Source of the DNA: Dyadobacter sp. SG02
Lineage (GTDB): Bacteria > Bacteroidota > Bacteroidia > Cytophagales > Spirosomataceae
Assembly: GCF_900109045.1 (NCBI RefSeq)
Contig: NZ_FNYL01000014.1
Location: 124,001 to 188,000 of the forward strand
Length of the DNA: 64,000 nucleotides
Direction: 5' to 3'
The translations under genes and the position numbers were made by a program. The notes beneath the pieces were generated by a model. It searched no databases and was not told the origin of the DNA. It was given only the letters and a program-made list of their open reading frames with translations. Below, piece after piece: positions 8,190-17,849 of the stretch (the stretch's first letter is position 1; each line of letters begins with the position of its first letter).

Positions 8190-9317
8190 TTAAATAGTAA
8201 TGCGCCTGCTCCGTGCCATGATGCGCCATTCTCCGATCACATTGCCGTCTTCGACGACGGTCGCGAAATCATGGAGCGCCACGGTGGGGCAAATGTGGTA
8301 GGGTAGTGCGTAATAGACGTCGCCGATCTGGATCGATTCCCAGGCGTCGGTGCCTACTTGCAGCACGCCGTGCTCTTCGCTTTGTCCGACTAAGGTATAC
8401 TCTGCCAGGTTGAGCAGACGGAGCCGGTTTTCAATCGGGTTTTCGGCGGCAATGGCTTTGTGGCCGAGGTCTATTGTTACAATGCCGGGAGCGGGTTTCG
8501 AGATTACCCGGGTGATGATCAGCGCAGCATGTTCGAATGGCTGACCGTCGAAACGGTCGCCGTAGCCCCAATCCCAGAGCACATTTGTGCCGGGACTGAG
8601 ATAAACATCCGGCCGCAGCGTGTGAACGGTAAATGAGGGCGATCCTCCGACGATGATCATCGGTTCGTAGCCACATTCGGTTTCAATGCGGTCGAGCAAT
8701 GGGAGTACTTTTTCGTAGGCTTCATCGGCAGCCGCCTTGCGTTCCGAGAATTCCGGGTTGCGGATGTGGCCGTCGTAAATGTGTACGCCGCCAAATGCAA
8801 GGCCATCCAGGCTGCTCACATAACGGTAGAGCGAAAGCAGGCTCTCGTCGGTGGCATGGCCGGTGCGGTTCATACCATTGTTCACATCCAGGAATACGGC
8901 TGATCGCAGTCCCTGCGAAATAGAAGCCTCGTTCAGCAACGACGCGGTTTGCTCATTATCGACGAGCGACGCGAAGGTCGTGCTCGGAAATTTAGCACCT
9001 AACGCGAAAAGCCGCTCGATGTTCGGTCCGACGAGCTGGTAGGCGATCAACACCCATGGCGCACCTGCCGTCGCCACCATTTCCGCCTCGGCAATGGTAG
9101 CGCATTTGAACTTGGAAATACCCGCAGATAACTGTATTTCAACAATTTCCTGGCATTTGTGGGTCTTAACATGCGGTACCAGCCTCTCGGCTGACCGCTG
9201 CCCGGCCGAGCCGGCAATGTTGACCATACTCCGGATATTGCTTTCGATCCGGTCTTTGTAGAATAGGAGCGACGGAGAAATTACTTCCCCGGGATTGCTT
9301 AGCTGGTACCAGGACAT
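8190..9317 (-). CDS. D-threonine aldolase-like PLP enzyme
   Basis: A fold-type III PLP enzyme of the alanine racemase N-terminal/D-threonine aldolase (DSD1-like) family, 375 residues. The PLP-binding lysine is K51 in V-P-H-V-K-T-H-K. The C-terminal P-Y-H-I-C-P-T-V-A-L-H motif supplies the His/Cys metal site of D-threonine aldolases and D-serine dehydratases. Expected chemistry is retro-aldol cleavage or dehydration of a D-hydroxy amino acid. The start at 9317 is chosen because the 24 codons upstream are translated repeat DNA. It lies 82 bp after the RidA gene, which fits since RidA removes enamine or imine products of PLP enzymes. Confidence 0.85.
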   Translation of the reverse strand: MSWYQLSNPGEVISPSLLFYKDRIESNIRSMVNIAGSAGQRSAERLVPHVKTHKCQEIVEIQLSAGISKFKCATIAEAEMVATAGAPWVLIAYQLVGPNIERLFALGAKFPSTTFASLVDNEQTASLLNEASISQGLRSAVFLDVNNGMNRTGHATDESLLSLYRYVSSLDGLAFGGVHIYDGHIRNPEFSERKAAADEAYEKVLPLLDRIETECGYEPMIIVGGSPSFTVHTLRPDVYLSPGTNVLWDWGYGDRFDGQPFEHAALIITRVISKPAPGIVTIDLGHKAIAAENPIENRLRLLNLAEYTLVGQSEEHGVLQVGTDAWESIQIGDVYYALPYHICPTVALHDFATVVEDGNVIGEWRIMARSRRITI

Positions 9318-9327
9318 TGGATTAATG

Positions 9328-9398
9328 GTGAATGAGTGAATGATTGAATGATTGAATGACTGAATGATTGAATAAAATTTTTTATTCAATCATTCAAA
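9328..9398. repeat. GAATGATT repeat with perfect 16-bp inverted repeat
   Basis: GAATGAGT/GAATGATT units run from 9328 to 9371. Their last two units form a perfect 16-bp inverted repeat (9362-9377 with 9380-9395). It is the same repeat family as at 8093 and 9880 and lies in the spacer between the RidA and aldolase-like genes. Confidence 0.85.
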
Positions 9399-9399
9399 A

Positions 9400-9876
9400 T
9401 TACTTCTCTTCAAGTTCAAACATCGCCTCGATTTCCACCGGGATGTTGTCAGGCAATGTGCCCATCCCTACGGCGCTTCTTACACCGATACCGTTTTCTT
9501 CACCCCAAACTTTCGCGAAGAGCTCGCTGCATCCGTTGATGATGAATGGGTGTTTTTCAAAATCGGTGGTACAGTTTACCATACCAAGGACTTTAATTAC
9601 TCTCTTGACGCGGTTAAGGCTGCCGAGATTGGCTTTGAGCGTGGATAAAATAGCCAGGCCTACCTGACGTGCAGCGAGTTTGCCCTGGTCAGGGTCCAGG
9701 TCCTTTCCGATGCGTCCTTTGATCAGAGTGCCGTCGTCCTGCACGGTACCATGACCGGACACGTAAACCCAGCGTTTATCGACGATCAATAGGGGTTTAT
9801 ATACACCCAACGGTTTTGGGGCAGGAGGAAGGTTAAGGCCAAGGGCGGCGAAATTCGATTCGGGTGTATTGTCCAT
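9400..9876 (-). CDS. RidA-family protein (YjgF/YER057c/UK114)
   Basis: A 158-residue member of the RidA superfamily, likely a trimeric cytoplasmic imine/enamine deaminase. Visible family features are the Y-V-S-G-H-G strand near residue 40 and the C-terminal stretch R-S-A-V-G-M-G-T-L-P-D-N-I-P-V-E-I-E. It is longer than the usual 125-130 residues by an N-terminal extension, as in the subgroup often found with D-threonine-aldolase-like genes. The catalytic Arg expected in true RidA is present only as R-S-A-V, so the activity could differ. Confidence 0.85.
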   Translation of the reverse strand: MDNTPESNFAALGLNLPPAPKPLGVYKPLLIVDKRWVYVSGHGTVQDDGTLIKGRIGKDLDPDQGKLAARQVGLAILSTLKANLGSLNRVKRVIKVLGMVNCTTDFEKHPFIINGCSELFAKVWGEENGIGVRSAVGMGTLPDNIPVEIEAMFELEEK

Positions 9877-9879
9877 TTT

Positions 9880-9903
9880 AATGAGTGAATGAGTGAATGA
9901 ATT
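9880..9903. repeat. Short AATGAGTG repeat
   Basis: Three copies of an AATGAGTG/AATGAATT unit immediately upstream of the RidA start codon, the third occurrence of this repeat family in one operon. Confidence 0.75.
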
Positions 9904-9918
9904 AAAAAGTATCTATTA

Positions 9919-9938
9919 CCGTCCGTTTTAACGGACGG
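9919..9938. repeat. 9-bp inverted repeat in the GntP-RidA spacer
   Basis: CCGTCCGTT-TT-AACGGACGG, perfect. It lies 34 bp after the permease stop codon. Without a T-run it is not a clear terminator and may be an mRNA processing or stability hairpin. Confidence 0.5.
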
Positions 9939-9972
9939 AGGAAGCTAACCCGGGAAGCCGCGGAAGGGACGG

Positions 9973-11277
9973 TTATACGAACAAATTTAGCACTAAAACG
10001 CCCAGTAAACCCATTATTGACACAATTGTTTCCATAACCGACCAGGTGAGGATTGTGTCTTTGATGCTTAGATTGAAGTATTCCTTGAAGAGCCAGAAGC
10101 CGCCGTCGTTGAGGTGGGAGAACATCAAACTGCCTGATCCAATGGCCAGTACCAGAAGCTCCGCGGGTACGCCGGTGTTCGCGAGCAGGGGCGCGAGAAT
10201 GCCTACCGTTGTAAGCCCCGCAACGGTAGCGGAACCTACGCAAACCCGGATAACCGCCGCGATAGCCCAGCTCAACAGGAGCGGGGAGACGTCCAGTCCT
10301 TTCAAGCTTTCGGCAATGAAGGTGCTTACACCGCTGGCAGTCATTATTTCCTTGAATACACCTGCACCCGCGATGATCAGCAGAATGGTGGAAACGCCTT
10401 TGAAGGCCTCCTCCATCGATTTGCTCACCTTTTTCATGCTCATACCGCGCTTTATGCCTAATGCATACGCAGCGAAAAGCACCGAAACGAGCATCCCGAA
10501 ATAAGGCTCGGCGAGTAGCCCGATCAGTTTATTGTCGGGATAAACGCGTTTGACACCCGACATGGCGGTCAGCAGAAATACAGGAAGCAACGCAGTAATG
10601 ACACTAATTCCCAATCCCGGAAGTTCGGAAGCGGGGCGCGGCTTTACATCGAACAGATCTTCGTCGGGCTTGGGTTGGAAGCGTTTCAAGGTCTTTCCAA
10701 AAATAGGACCGGCCACGGCGATAGCAGGCAGCGAGACGATCATCCCGTAGAATAGGGTCTTGCCCAGGTCGGCATGCAGCTGGCTGGCGATCGCCGCCGG
10801 GGAAGGGTGGGGTGGGAGGTACCCGTGCGCCACCGATAATGCGGATAACATTGGAATACCTATATATAATAATGGTAACCGTGCGGTTGCACTGATCATG
10901 AAAATCAACGGGATCACAATTACAAACCCTGCATTATAAAACAAAGGAATCCCTATCACAAACCCGGCCAGCGCCATTCCCCACTGGATATATTTTTGTC
11001 CAAAAAGGCTGATGAGTGCGTCGGTAATTCGCTGTGCCGCCCCACTGTCCGCGACCATCTTCCCTAACATCGCCCCGAACCCGACAATGAGTACCAGGTC
11101 TCCCAGGGTCCCTCCCACACCTTTCTGAATGGCCTTGCTGACCGTGTCTACATCCAGCCCGCTCGCAAGTCCGAGCGCGATGGAAACCAGCAGGAAGGAA
11201 ATGAAAGTATCAATTTTAAGCCAGGCAATAAGGAGAATGAGCGCGAGGATCGCGATAAAGGTTAATAGTAAAGGCAT
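9973..11277 (-). CDS. GntP-family gluconate:H+ symporter-like permease
   Basis: A 434-residue inner-membrane permease with about 12 hydrophobic segments. It opens with an alternating hydrophobic stretch and the A-W-L-K-I-D-T-F loop, followed by G-F-G-A-M-L-G-K. The L-P-P-H-P-S-P loop (about residue 155) is characteristic of GntP transporters. These carry gluconate or related hydroxy acids, and some members import D-serine. As first gene of the operon with D-amino acid type enzymes, a D-amino or hydroxy acid substrate is plausible but inferred. Confidence 0.9.
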   Translation of the reverse strand: MPLLLTFIAILALILLIAWLKIDTFISFLLVSIALGLASGLDVDTVSKAIQKGVGGTLGDLVLIVGFGAMLGKMVADSGAAQRITDALISLFGQKYIQWGMALAGFVIGIPLFYNAGFVIVIPLIFMISATARLPLLYIGIPMLSALSVAHGYLPPHPSPAAIASQLHADLGKTLFYGMIVSLPAIAVAGPIFGKTLKRFQPKPDEDLFDVKPRPASELPGLGISVITALLPVFLLTAMSGVKRVYPDNKLIGLLAEPYFGMLVSVLFAAYALGIKRGMSMKKVSKSMEEAFKGVSTILLIIAGAGVFKEIMTASGVSTFIAESLKGLDVSPLLLSWAIAAVIRVCVGSATVAGLTTVGILAPLLANTGVPAELLVLAIGSGSLMFSHLNDGGFWLFKEYFNLSIKDTILTWSVMETIVSIMGLLGVLVLNLFV

Positions 11278-11559
11278 AGGTGAAATTGTCGAAAATTAAG
11301 CTCTTGCTAATAAGCGGGAAGAACGGGATTTTTAATGATAGATGCCAAATTAGTTTTCCCCCGGATATTTCTTTGAGGTAATGCGCGGAGAGTCACGCAT
11401 ATACGCGCCAGGGGCCGAAATAGCACAAAAGATAGTTTGTTAGAATGCTTAAAAATGGCGAAATTTGACTTTTTAGTACCAACAAGATTTTATTAATCCG
11501 CTGGGCAACTGAAACGATCGGTTCGCTCACTTTAAATTTTGATTCTTTTCTAATCGTTT

Positions 11560-14190
11560 ATGGCAGAATCTTCTGGTGAAAACATTATCCCGATTAATAT
11601 CGAGGATGAAATGCGTGGCGCCTACATCGACTACTCGATGTCCGTTATTATTTCCCGCGCTTTGCCCGACGTTCGCGATGGTCTGAAACCCGTTCACAGA
11701 CGGGTCCTTTATGGAATGGACGATCTGGGTGTAAGCTACAACCGGGCCCATAAGAAATCAGCGCGTATTGTTGGAGAGGTTTTGGGTAAATATCACCCGC
11801 ATGGCGACTCCTCCGTGTATAATACGATGGTGCGTATGGCCCAGCCGTGGTCATTGCGTTACCCGCTTGTGGATGGTCAGGGTAACTTTGGATCGGTCGA
11901 CGGTGATAACCCGGCGGCAATGCGTTACACGGAAGCGAGGCTGAAAAGGATCGCCGACGAGCTGCTCGCCGACTTGAACAAGGACACGGTTGACTTTCAG
12001 CCCAACTTCGACGATTCGCTGAGTGAACCATCGGTTCTTCCTGCCAAATTCCCGAACCTGCTTGTGAACGGATCATCCGGTATCGCGGTAGGTATGGCCA
12101 CTAATATGGCGCCGCACAACCTGAGTGAGGTAGTGGACGGCGTGCTTGCCTACATCGACAACAACGACATTACGATCCCGGAACTGATGGAGCACGTTAA
12201 AGCTCCCGACTTCCCGACGGGCGGTATCATTTACGGTTACAACGGCGTGCGTTCCGCAATGGAAACCGGCCGCGGAAGCATTATCATGCGTTCGAAGGCT
12301 CAGTTCGAGGTTTCTAAAACCGGTCGCGAGCAGATCATTGTTACCGAAATTCCTTATATGATCAACAAAGCGGCGATGATCGAACGGATCGCGTCGCTGA
12401 TCAACGACAAAAAACTCGAAGGTATCTCCGACATCCGCGATGAGTCGGACCGCGACGGTATGCGCATCGTTTTCGACCTGAAAAAGGATGCGATACCTAA
12501 TATTGTATTGAACCACCTGTTCAAATACACGCCGTTGCAAACTTCTTTCGGGGTAAACAACGTGGCGCTTGTTAAAGGCCGCCCGGTGTTGCTAAACCTG
12601 AAAGACCTGATCAAGCATTATGTAGACCACCGGGTTGTGGTTATTACCCGCCGGACGGAATACGAATTGCGCGAAGCTGAAAAACGTGCGCACATTCTCC
12701 AGGGTTTGCTGATCGCACTCGATAATCTGGATGCGGTAATCGCATTGATCCGCGCGGCACGTGACCCGGAAACTGCGAAAAATGGATTGATGGAGCAATT
12801 TGCCCTGTCGGAAATCCAGGCGCGCGCGATCCTCGATATGCGTTTGCAACGTTTGACCGGTCTGGAAAGAGAGAAGATCGTGAAGGAATATGAAGACATC
12901 ATGCTTCTGATCGCCGACTTGAAAGACATTCTGGCTAACGAATACCGCAAGTTCGAGATCATCAAAACCGAGCTGGGCGACATTAAGGAACGCTATGGAG
13001 ATGCCCGCAGAACCGTAATCGAGTTTTCGGCCGAAGAATTCAGCGACGAAGACATGATCGCCGACGAGGAAATGCTCATTACCATTTCCAAAGAAGGTTA
13101 TATCAAACGTACGCCGCTTTCGGAGTACCGTACGCAAACCAGGGGAGGAGTTGGTTCCCGTGGTGTGAAAACCAAGGACACCGATTTCACCGAGCATTTG
13201 TTCTCCGCGACAATGCTTAACTATCTCCTGATCTTCACCGAATACGGCAAGTTGTTCTGGATGAAGGTTTACGAGGTGCCGGAAGGAAGCAAAACTTCGA
13301 AAGGCCGTCCGATCCAGAACCTGATCAGTCTTGAAGGCGGGGATTCGATCCGTTCGGTAATCAATGTGAAGACCTTGTCGGATGAGGATTATATCAACAA
13401 TAATTACCTCATTATGTGTACTGAGCAGGGCACGATCAAGAAGACTTTGCTCGAAGCATACTCACGTCCGCGTACCAACGGTATCATCGCGATCTCTATC
13501 AATGAAGGCGACCGTCTGCTGAATGTTGCATTAACCAACGGTGACAACGACATCGTGATCGCATCCGCTGCCGGTCGTGCCGTTCGTTTCAACGAAAAAG
13601 GTGTGCGACCCATGGGCCGTACCGCTGCCGGTGTGCGTGGTATCAACCTGAATGATCCTGACAACAAGGTAATCGGTATGGTTTGTATCAGCCGTGAAGA
13701 CGCGCAGTTGCTGGTGGTTTCGGAACATGGTTTTGGAAAACGCTCAGCGATAGATAGTTATCGTGTGACTAACCGTGGCGGAAAAGGGGTTTCAACCATG
13801 AATGCTACTGATAAGGTAGGGAAGCTGGTAGCCATCCGCGAAGTGACGGAAGAGGACGATCTGATGATCATTACCCGTAATGGTATTGCTATCAGAATGA
13901 GCGTATTGGATATCCGTCAGGCCGGACGTAACACGCAGGGCGTGAAACTGATCCGTCTGAACAGCACGGATGAAATCACGTCGGTAACCCGCATTCTGAA
14001 AGATCCGGACGAAAAAGCCGAGGAAGAACTGGATGAAGAAGGCAACGTAGTTCCAAAACCGGTAGCGCAGGTAGAAGGTGCTGCGGCGGAGGATATAATT
14101 GTTACGGATGATGAGTTGGACGAGGAAGAAGATGTCGCTGACGACGAGGAGGAGGACGATGAAGAGCCTTCCGACGACGCAGAGGCATGA
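11560..14190 (+). CDS. gyrA: DNA gyrase subunit A
   Basis: The DNA breakage-reunion subunit of gyrase, 876 residues, introducing negative supercoils with GyrB. The catalytic tyrosine is Y123 in A-A-M-R-Y-T-E. The quinolone-determining region has Ser84 (E. coli Ser83), but Asn88 stands where E. coli has Asp87. The C-terminal domain shows the beta-pinwheel blades and ends in a strongly acidic tail from about residue 820, rich in Glu and Asp. It stands alone, with a 280-bp upstream region where no convincing TAnnTTTG/TTG pair was found. Confidence 0.97.
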   Translation: MAESSGENIIPINIEDEMRGAYIDYSMSVIISRALPDVRDGLKPVHRRVLYGMDDLGVSYNRAHKKSARIVGEVLGKYHPHGDSSVYNTMVRMAQPWSLRYPLVDGQGNFGSVDGDNPAAMRYTEARLKRIADELLADLNKDTVDFQPNFDDSLSEPSVLPAKFPNLLVNGSSGIAVGMATNMAPHNLSEVVDGVLAYIDNNDITIPELMEHVKAPDFPTGGIIYGYNGVRSAMETGRGSIIMRSKAQFEVSKTGREQIIVTEIPYMINKAAMIERIASLINDKKLEGISDIRDESDRDGMRIVFDLKKDAIPNIVLNHLFKYTPLQTSFGVNNVALVKGRPVLLNLKDLIKHYVDHRVVVITRRTEYELREAEKRAHILQGLLIALDNLDAVIALIRAARDPETAKNGLMEQFALSEIQARAILDMRLQRLTGLEREKIVKEYEDIMLLIADLKDILANEYRKFEIIKTELGDIKERYGDARRTVIEFSAEEFSDEDMIADEEMLITISKEGYIKRTPLSEYRTQTRGGVGSRGVKTKDTDFTEHLFSATMLNYLLIFTEYGKLFWMKVYEVPEGSKTSKGRPIQNLISLEGGDSIRSVINVKTLSDEDYINNNYLIMCTEQGTIKKTLLEAYSRPRTNGIIAISINEGDRLLNVALTNGDNDIVIASAAGRAVRFNEKGVRPMGRTAAGVRGINLNDPDNKVIGMVCISREDAQLLVVSEHGFGKRSAIDSYRVTNRGGKGVSTMNATDKVGKLVAIREVTEEDDLMIITRNGIAIRMSVLDIRQAGRNTQGVKLIRLNSTDEITSVTRILKDPDEKAEEELDEEGNVVPKPVAQVEGAAAEDIIVTDDELDEEEDVADDEEEDDEEPSDDAEA

Positions 14191-14262
14191 TTTTTGTAAA
14201 AATTATATTTATTGATTTATATTTAGAACTCGAACAATCAATCACAACCAAAGTTAATATTT

Positions 14263-15723
14263 ATGAAAAAACTGTTTTTTGTTTCTGCACTTAGCCTGTT
14301 CGGCTGTGCTGCGTTCGCGCAGGACGCTGCTGTGAACAAGGCTCTGGTGGATGGATTTCGTAAGGATAAGGAGAAAAGCGATAAAGATGCCAGTGACCCG
14401 AAAGCAAGTGCAAAGGCTGCATTCTGGCTCGAACGCGCTAAACTTTATGAAAACATAGCCCTACAAGGTTCAGAAGTAGATTCTAGTGCGGCAAAAACGG
14501 CTTTGGAAGCCTACAAAAAGGTTGTTGAACTGGATGTTACGAAGAAAGGGGAGGCCGGAAAATCTTCGAAAGAGGCTGCCAACATCATCGCTGGCGGTGA
14601 AGGCACCCAGCTTTTCAATGCATTCGTAAAGCAAGGTGCTGAAAAATACCAGGCTAAAAACCTTGCCGGTGCTTTGGAAATGTTCCAGGCAGCGCAGGAG
14701 ATCAACAAAAAGGATACCCTGGCGTCCCTTTACGGTGGTATTGCAGCACAACAGCTTGATAAAAAGGATGTTGCAAAAACTTCTTTTGAGAAATACGCTG
14801 CTAATGGCGGTAAAGATCCCAGCGTATTCTACGGTTTGGCTCAGCTGTACCGTTCAGAAAACAACTTCGATAAAGCGATCGAAACTTTGAATAATGGTTT
14901 GAAGCAATCGCCGAATAACAAAGATCTGAAAGCGGAAGTTGTCAACATTTTGCTGGCATCAGGTAAAGAAGACCAGGCTATCAAAGAGCTTGAAGCCTTG
15001 GCCGCGGCTGATCCTAAAAACACGCAGAATGTGGTAAACCTGGCGATTTTGTACGATAACATGTACAGAACATCGACCGACAAAGTGAAGCAACTGAGCG
15101 CGAAAGCAGGCGCAGGTGCAAGCGCTGCCGGTACTGCAGAGAAAAATCTTGCTGCTGAAAAAGACAAGATCGCGGTATACGACGGTGAGGTAAAACGTAT
15201 CGGTGCGCTGATCAAAAAGCAGCCTAAGAATGCCGACCTGAAACGTCAGCTTGCTGATGTTACCGCAAAGAAAAAAGAAAGCACGGAAGCAATTGCGAAA
15301 CTGGAAGCAGATTTGAAAACTGCACAGGAAGCTGCCAAAGGACAAGATGTAGCTGGTGCTGAAAAGGAACTTGCCGACGCGAAAGCAAAACAAAAAGAAG
15401 CAAGCGACAAAGCGATCCTTAACTACAAAAAAGCTTTGGAAATCGACGCGACCAACTACGACGCGTTGTATAACCTTGGCGTTTTCTACTTCAACGAAGC
15501 TGTACAGCTCAAAGGCGAAGTGGATAACATGAACATGACCGAATACCAGCAACGTGGTAAAGAAGTTGAAGGCCGTGTTTGCGGTAAATTCAAAAAAGCA
15601 AAACCATACTTCGAAAAAGCAATCCAGGCTAAGGACGAAGCTGAGGCTAAGGACAACCTGACCAACCTGAACGGAGTTCTCGAACAATTCGCTGCGAAAG
15701 GTGTTGCTTGTATTGAAGAGTAA
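14263..15723 (+). CDS. Exported TPR-repeat protein
   Basis: A 486-residue protein with a clear signal peptide (residues 1-19, ending A-F-A-Q). TPR-like helical repeats lie at about 130-260 and again near 385-410 (I-L-N-Y-K-K-A-L-E-I-D-A-T-N-Y-D-A-L-Y). Between them is a Lys/Glu/Ala-rich likely coiled coil (about 285-380). It is probably a periplasmic scaffold. No enzymatic motif is visible. It lies 72 bp after gyrA but has its own terminator, and co-transcription is uncertain. Confidence 0.8.
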   Translation: MKKLFFVSALSLFGCAAFAQDAAVNKALVDGFRKDKEKSDKDASDPKASAKAAFWLERAKLYENIALQGSEVDSSAAKTALEAYKKVVELDVTKKGEAGKSSKEAANIIAGGEGTQLFNAFVKQGAEKYQAKNLAGALEMFQAAQEINKKDTLASLYGGIAAQQLDKKDVAKTSFEKYAANGGKDPSVFYGLAQLYRSENNFDKAIETLNNGLKQSPNNKDLKAEVVNILLASGKEDQAIKELEALAAADPKNTQNVVNLAILYDNMYRTSTDKVKQLSAKAGAGASAAGTAEKNLAAEKDKIAVYDGEVKRIGALIKKQPKNADLKRQLADVTAKKKESTEAIAKLEADLKTAQEAAKGQDVAGAEKELADAKAKQKEASDKAILNYKKALEIDATNYDALYNLGVFYFNEAVQLKGEVDNMNMTEYQQRGKEVEGRVCGKFKKAKPYFEKAIQAKDEAEAKDNLTNLNGVLEQFAAKGVACIEE

Positions 15724-15756
15724 AATGGCGTGAGGCGGTAGCTTCGCACTGAGATA

Positions 15757-15793
15757 GAAGGGAGCATCAGGAAACTGGTGCTCCCTTCGTTTA
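15757..15793 (+). terminator. Terminator of the TPR protein gene
   Basis: A 14-bp stem (15757-15770 with 15775-15788, one G-U pair) capped by a GAAA tetraloop and followed by GTTT. The T-run is short, but the stem is very stable. Confidence 0.65.
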
Positions 15794-15936
15794 GGAATGT
15801 CTATTTAACATAATATAAATTATACAACAAATAGGCTTCGTTGTTTGCCATGAAATAAACGTATATGCCATTTGTTCATCCATTTGCCCGCTATGCAGTC
15901 ATTGCCCTCATATTTGCTGAAACAAAATCGCAAAAT

Positions 15937-17844
15937 ATGAAACGAGAATTTTCCCATCATTTCAGAAACCTATGCGCATTGATCTTCTTATCATGCGTCG
16001 CCACAAGTCTGTGTGCACAAGTTTCGGAGAACAAAAATGCAAAAACATTAACGTGCCTGGCTGCCGGCTCCGAAGTTCAGGGAAGCACCAACGATCTTCC
16101 GCAGCTATGTCCCGGCGAGCCGGTAAATCTAAATTCGGTAATTCTGAATACGCCACCAGACGGGTGCATCTTACGATGGTACACAGATGATTCTAAGAAA
16201 ACCGCGGATAAGCTGTACGCCACGCCGGAAAGCGCGCAGCCCGGTAGTTATTATCCCGTGTTCTATGATACACTGAATCAATGTTTTGGAATTACAAATC
16301 CATATCAACATTATGTAGCTGTGAAAGGCATAGGTCAGGTTTATCTTGACAGAGATACACTATACAATTTATACGGTGTTAACACCGGCGACCTACGCCG
16401 CACAATTCAGCAACCAGTCGACCCCAGAATTCGTTGGTATACCAATCCAAATCACCAGGGTCAGCCGGTGGCGGATCCCTCGGCGGTCGGTGAAGGTGAA
16501 TACTGGGCTTTTATGGAATTCGACAATTGTGCCATTCCATTTAACACGGGTAATTCGACTTCCAAAGTTGTGATGATTTATAGACCGACAGGCGATTGTC
16601 GTGCGGAAAACAAGGGAATGATGCTGGATTATGAGCAGGACCACGAAATCCGGTTGATTTGCCCAACTGAAAAGGCAAATTTGAACGTAAAACTGGGGCA
16701 GCCGATTCCTGATGGTTGTGAAATGAGATGGTACACAACTGATGACCATAGCGGTACTCCCTACCCTTTTGATCAAGATGCAGCACCCGGCGAATACTTT
16801 CCTTTTTTTTATGATCCTTTAAATGATTGTTACAGTTCAGATTGGGAGTTATACCGAGTTACAGTTCGCAGGCCGAAACTTACTCCTTTCAATGATACGC
16901 TGTACACAGAGTTCCAGGAAACGACTGTTGATTTGGGCAAAGTGGACGGTGAATATTACGGTTATAATATTTTATGGTATGATAACCCGACTCATTCAGG
17001 AAACCCGGTCCAGGATTTTCACGCTGTGCCTGCGGGGAAGTATTATCCGTTTGTTCAAAGAAGCGGCTGCTTCAATACGGATTCGACAGATATATTCGTG
17101 ACTGTTCTTTATGCGCCTGTGGATCCGGTCAAACTTAAAATCAAGGTGATGTTGCAGGGGGCGATGGCTGAGAACGAGCCGAAGATGCGGAATGATCTGC
17201 AAAATCTTCACCAACTGCCACACTACACGCCTTATGACTACGAGTTCTGGATTGGTTCGGCGGACGGGCACCGGTTTTACTGGGAAATTAATAACCCGGC
17301 CGGAAGTGCAGGAGAAGTCGTCGACTGGATTCGGGTCTATCTATTTAAAGTGGGTGAATTTAAGAACCCATTGGTAACCAGGGATTTATTGATTCGGCCA
17401 GATGGCTACCTGGTAGATTCTGCCGGAGTGACTCCATGGTTCTATCCGTCCGCTGAGCCGGTATACCTGGTGATCAATCATCGCAATCATATGGAGATCG
17501 TAAGTACGCCAATCAACAATTTCGCTTCCGGGGATTTTGAATATGACTTCACAACCTCGCTTGCTCAGGCATCTTCCGTGCCGGGCCAACCCGATCAAAT
17601 GATTCTGCGAAACGGAGTCTGGTGTATGTGGACGGGTGATCAGTGGGTCGGTGATTTGCCGGAACATTCCCGTATAAATTCGCAAGACTATCAGCGGGTG
17701 CTGCAGCTGTTTAACGGTTCATTCCACGGATACGCAAATGAAGACCTGAACATGGACGGTTTTTTTGATATGACCGATGTCAACCTAAGCTATTACAGCT
17801 CACTCATAGGCCCTATTTCTTTTTTCACTCATCCTACATGGTAG
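15937..17844 (+). CDS. Secreted modular protein with dockerin-like end
   Basis: A 635-residue exported protein (signal peptide 1-27, ending L-C-A-Q). The first part holds four related modules of about 90 residues, each with an R/L-W-Y-T/D motif, a P-G-x-Y-Y/F-P stretch and paired cysteines. The last 250 residues match a module common in secreted Bacteroidota proteins, with V-V-D-W-I-R-V and Y-L-V-I-N-H-R-N-H. A dockerin-like calcium loop follows, D-L-N-M-D-G-F-F-D-M-T-D. No type IX sorting domain is recognisable. The start at 15937 is chosen because the signal peptide follows directly. Function unknown, probably cell-surface. Confidence 0.75.
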   Translation: MKREFSHHFRNLCALIFLSCVATSLCAQVSENKNAKTLTCLAAGSEVQGSTNDLPQLCPGEPVNLNSVILNTPPDGCILRWYTDDSKKTADKLYATPESAQPGSYYPVFYDTLNQCFGITNPYQHYVAVKGIGQVYLDRDTLYNLYGVNTGDLRRTIQQPVDPRIRWYTNPNHQGQPVADPSAVGEGEYWAFMEFDNCAIPFNTGNSTSKVVMIYRPTGDCRAENKGMMLDYEQDHEIRLICPTEKANLNVKLGQPIPDGCEMRWYTTDDHSGTPYPFDQDAAPGEYFPFFYDPLNDCYSSDWELYRVTVRRPKLTPFNDTLYTEFQETTVDLGKVDGEYYGYNILWYDNPTHSGNPVQDFHAVPAGKYYPFVQRSGCFNTDSTDIFVTVLYAPVDPVKLKIKVMLQGAMAENEPKMRNDLQNLHQLPHYTPYDYEFWIGSADGHRFYWEINNPAGSAGEVVDWIRVYLFKVGEFKNPLVTRDLLIRPDGYLVDSAGVTPWFYPSAEPVYLVINHRNHMEIVSTPINNFASGDFEYDFTTSLAQASSVPGQPDQMILRNGVWCMWTGDQWVGDLPEHSRINSQDYQRVLQLFNGSFHGYANEDLNMDGFFDMTDVNLSYYSSLIGPISFFTHPTW

Positions 17845-17849
17845 CCAAC

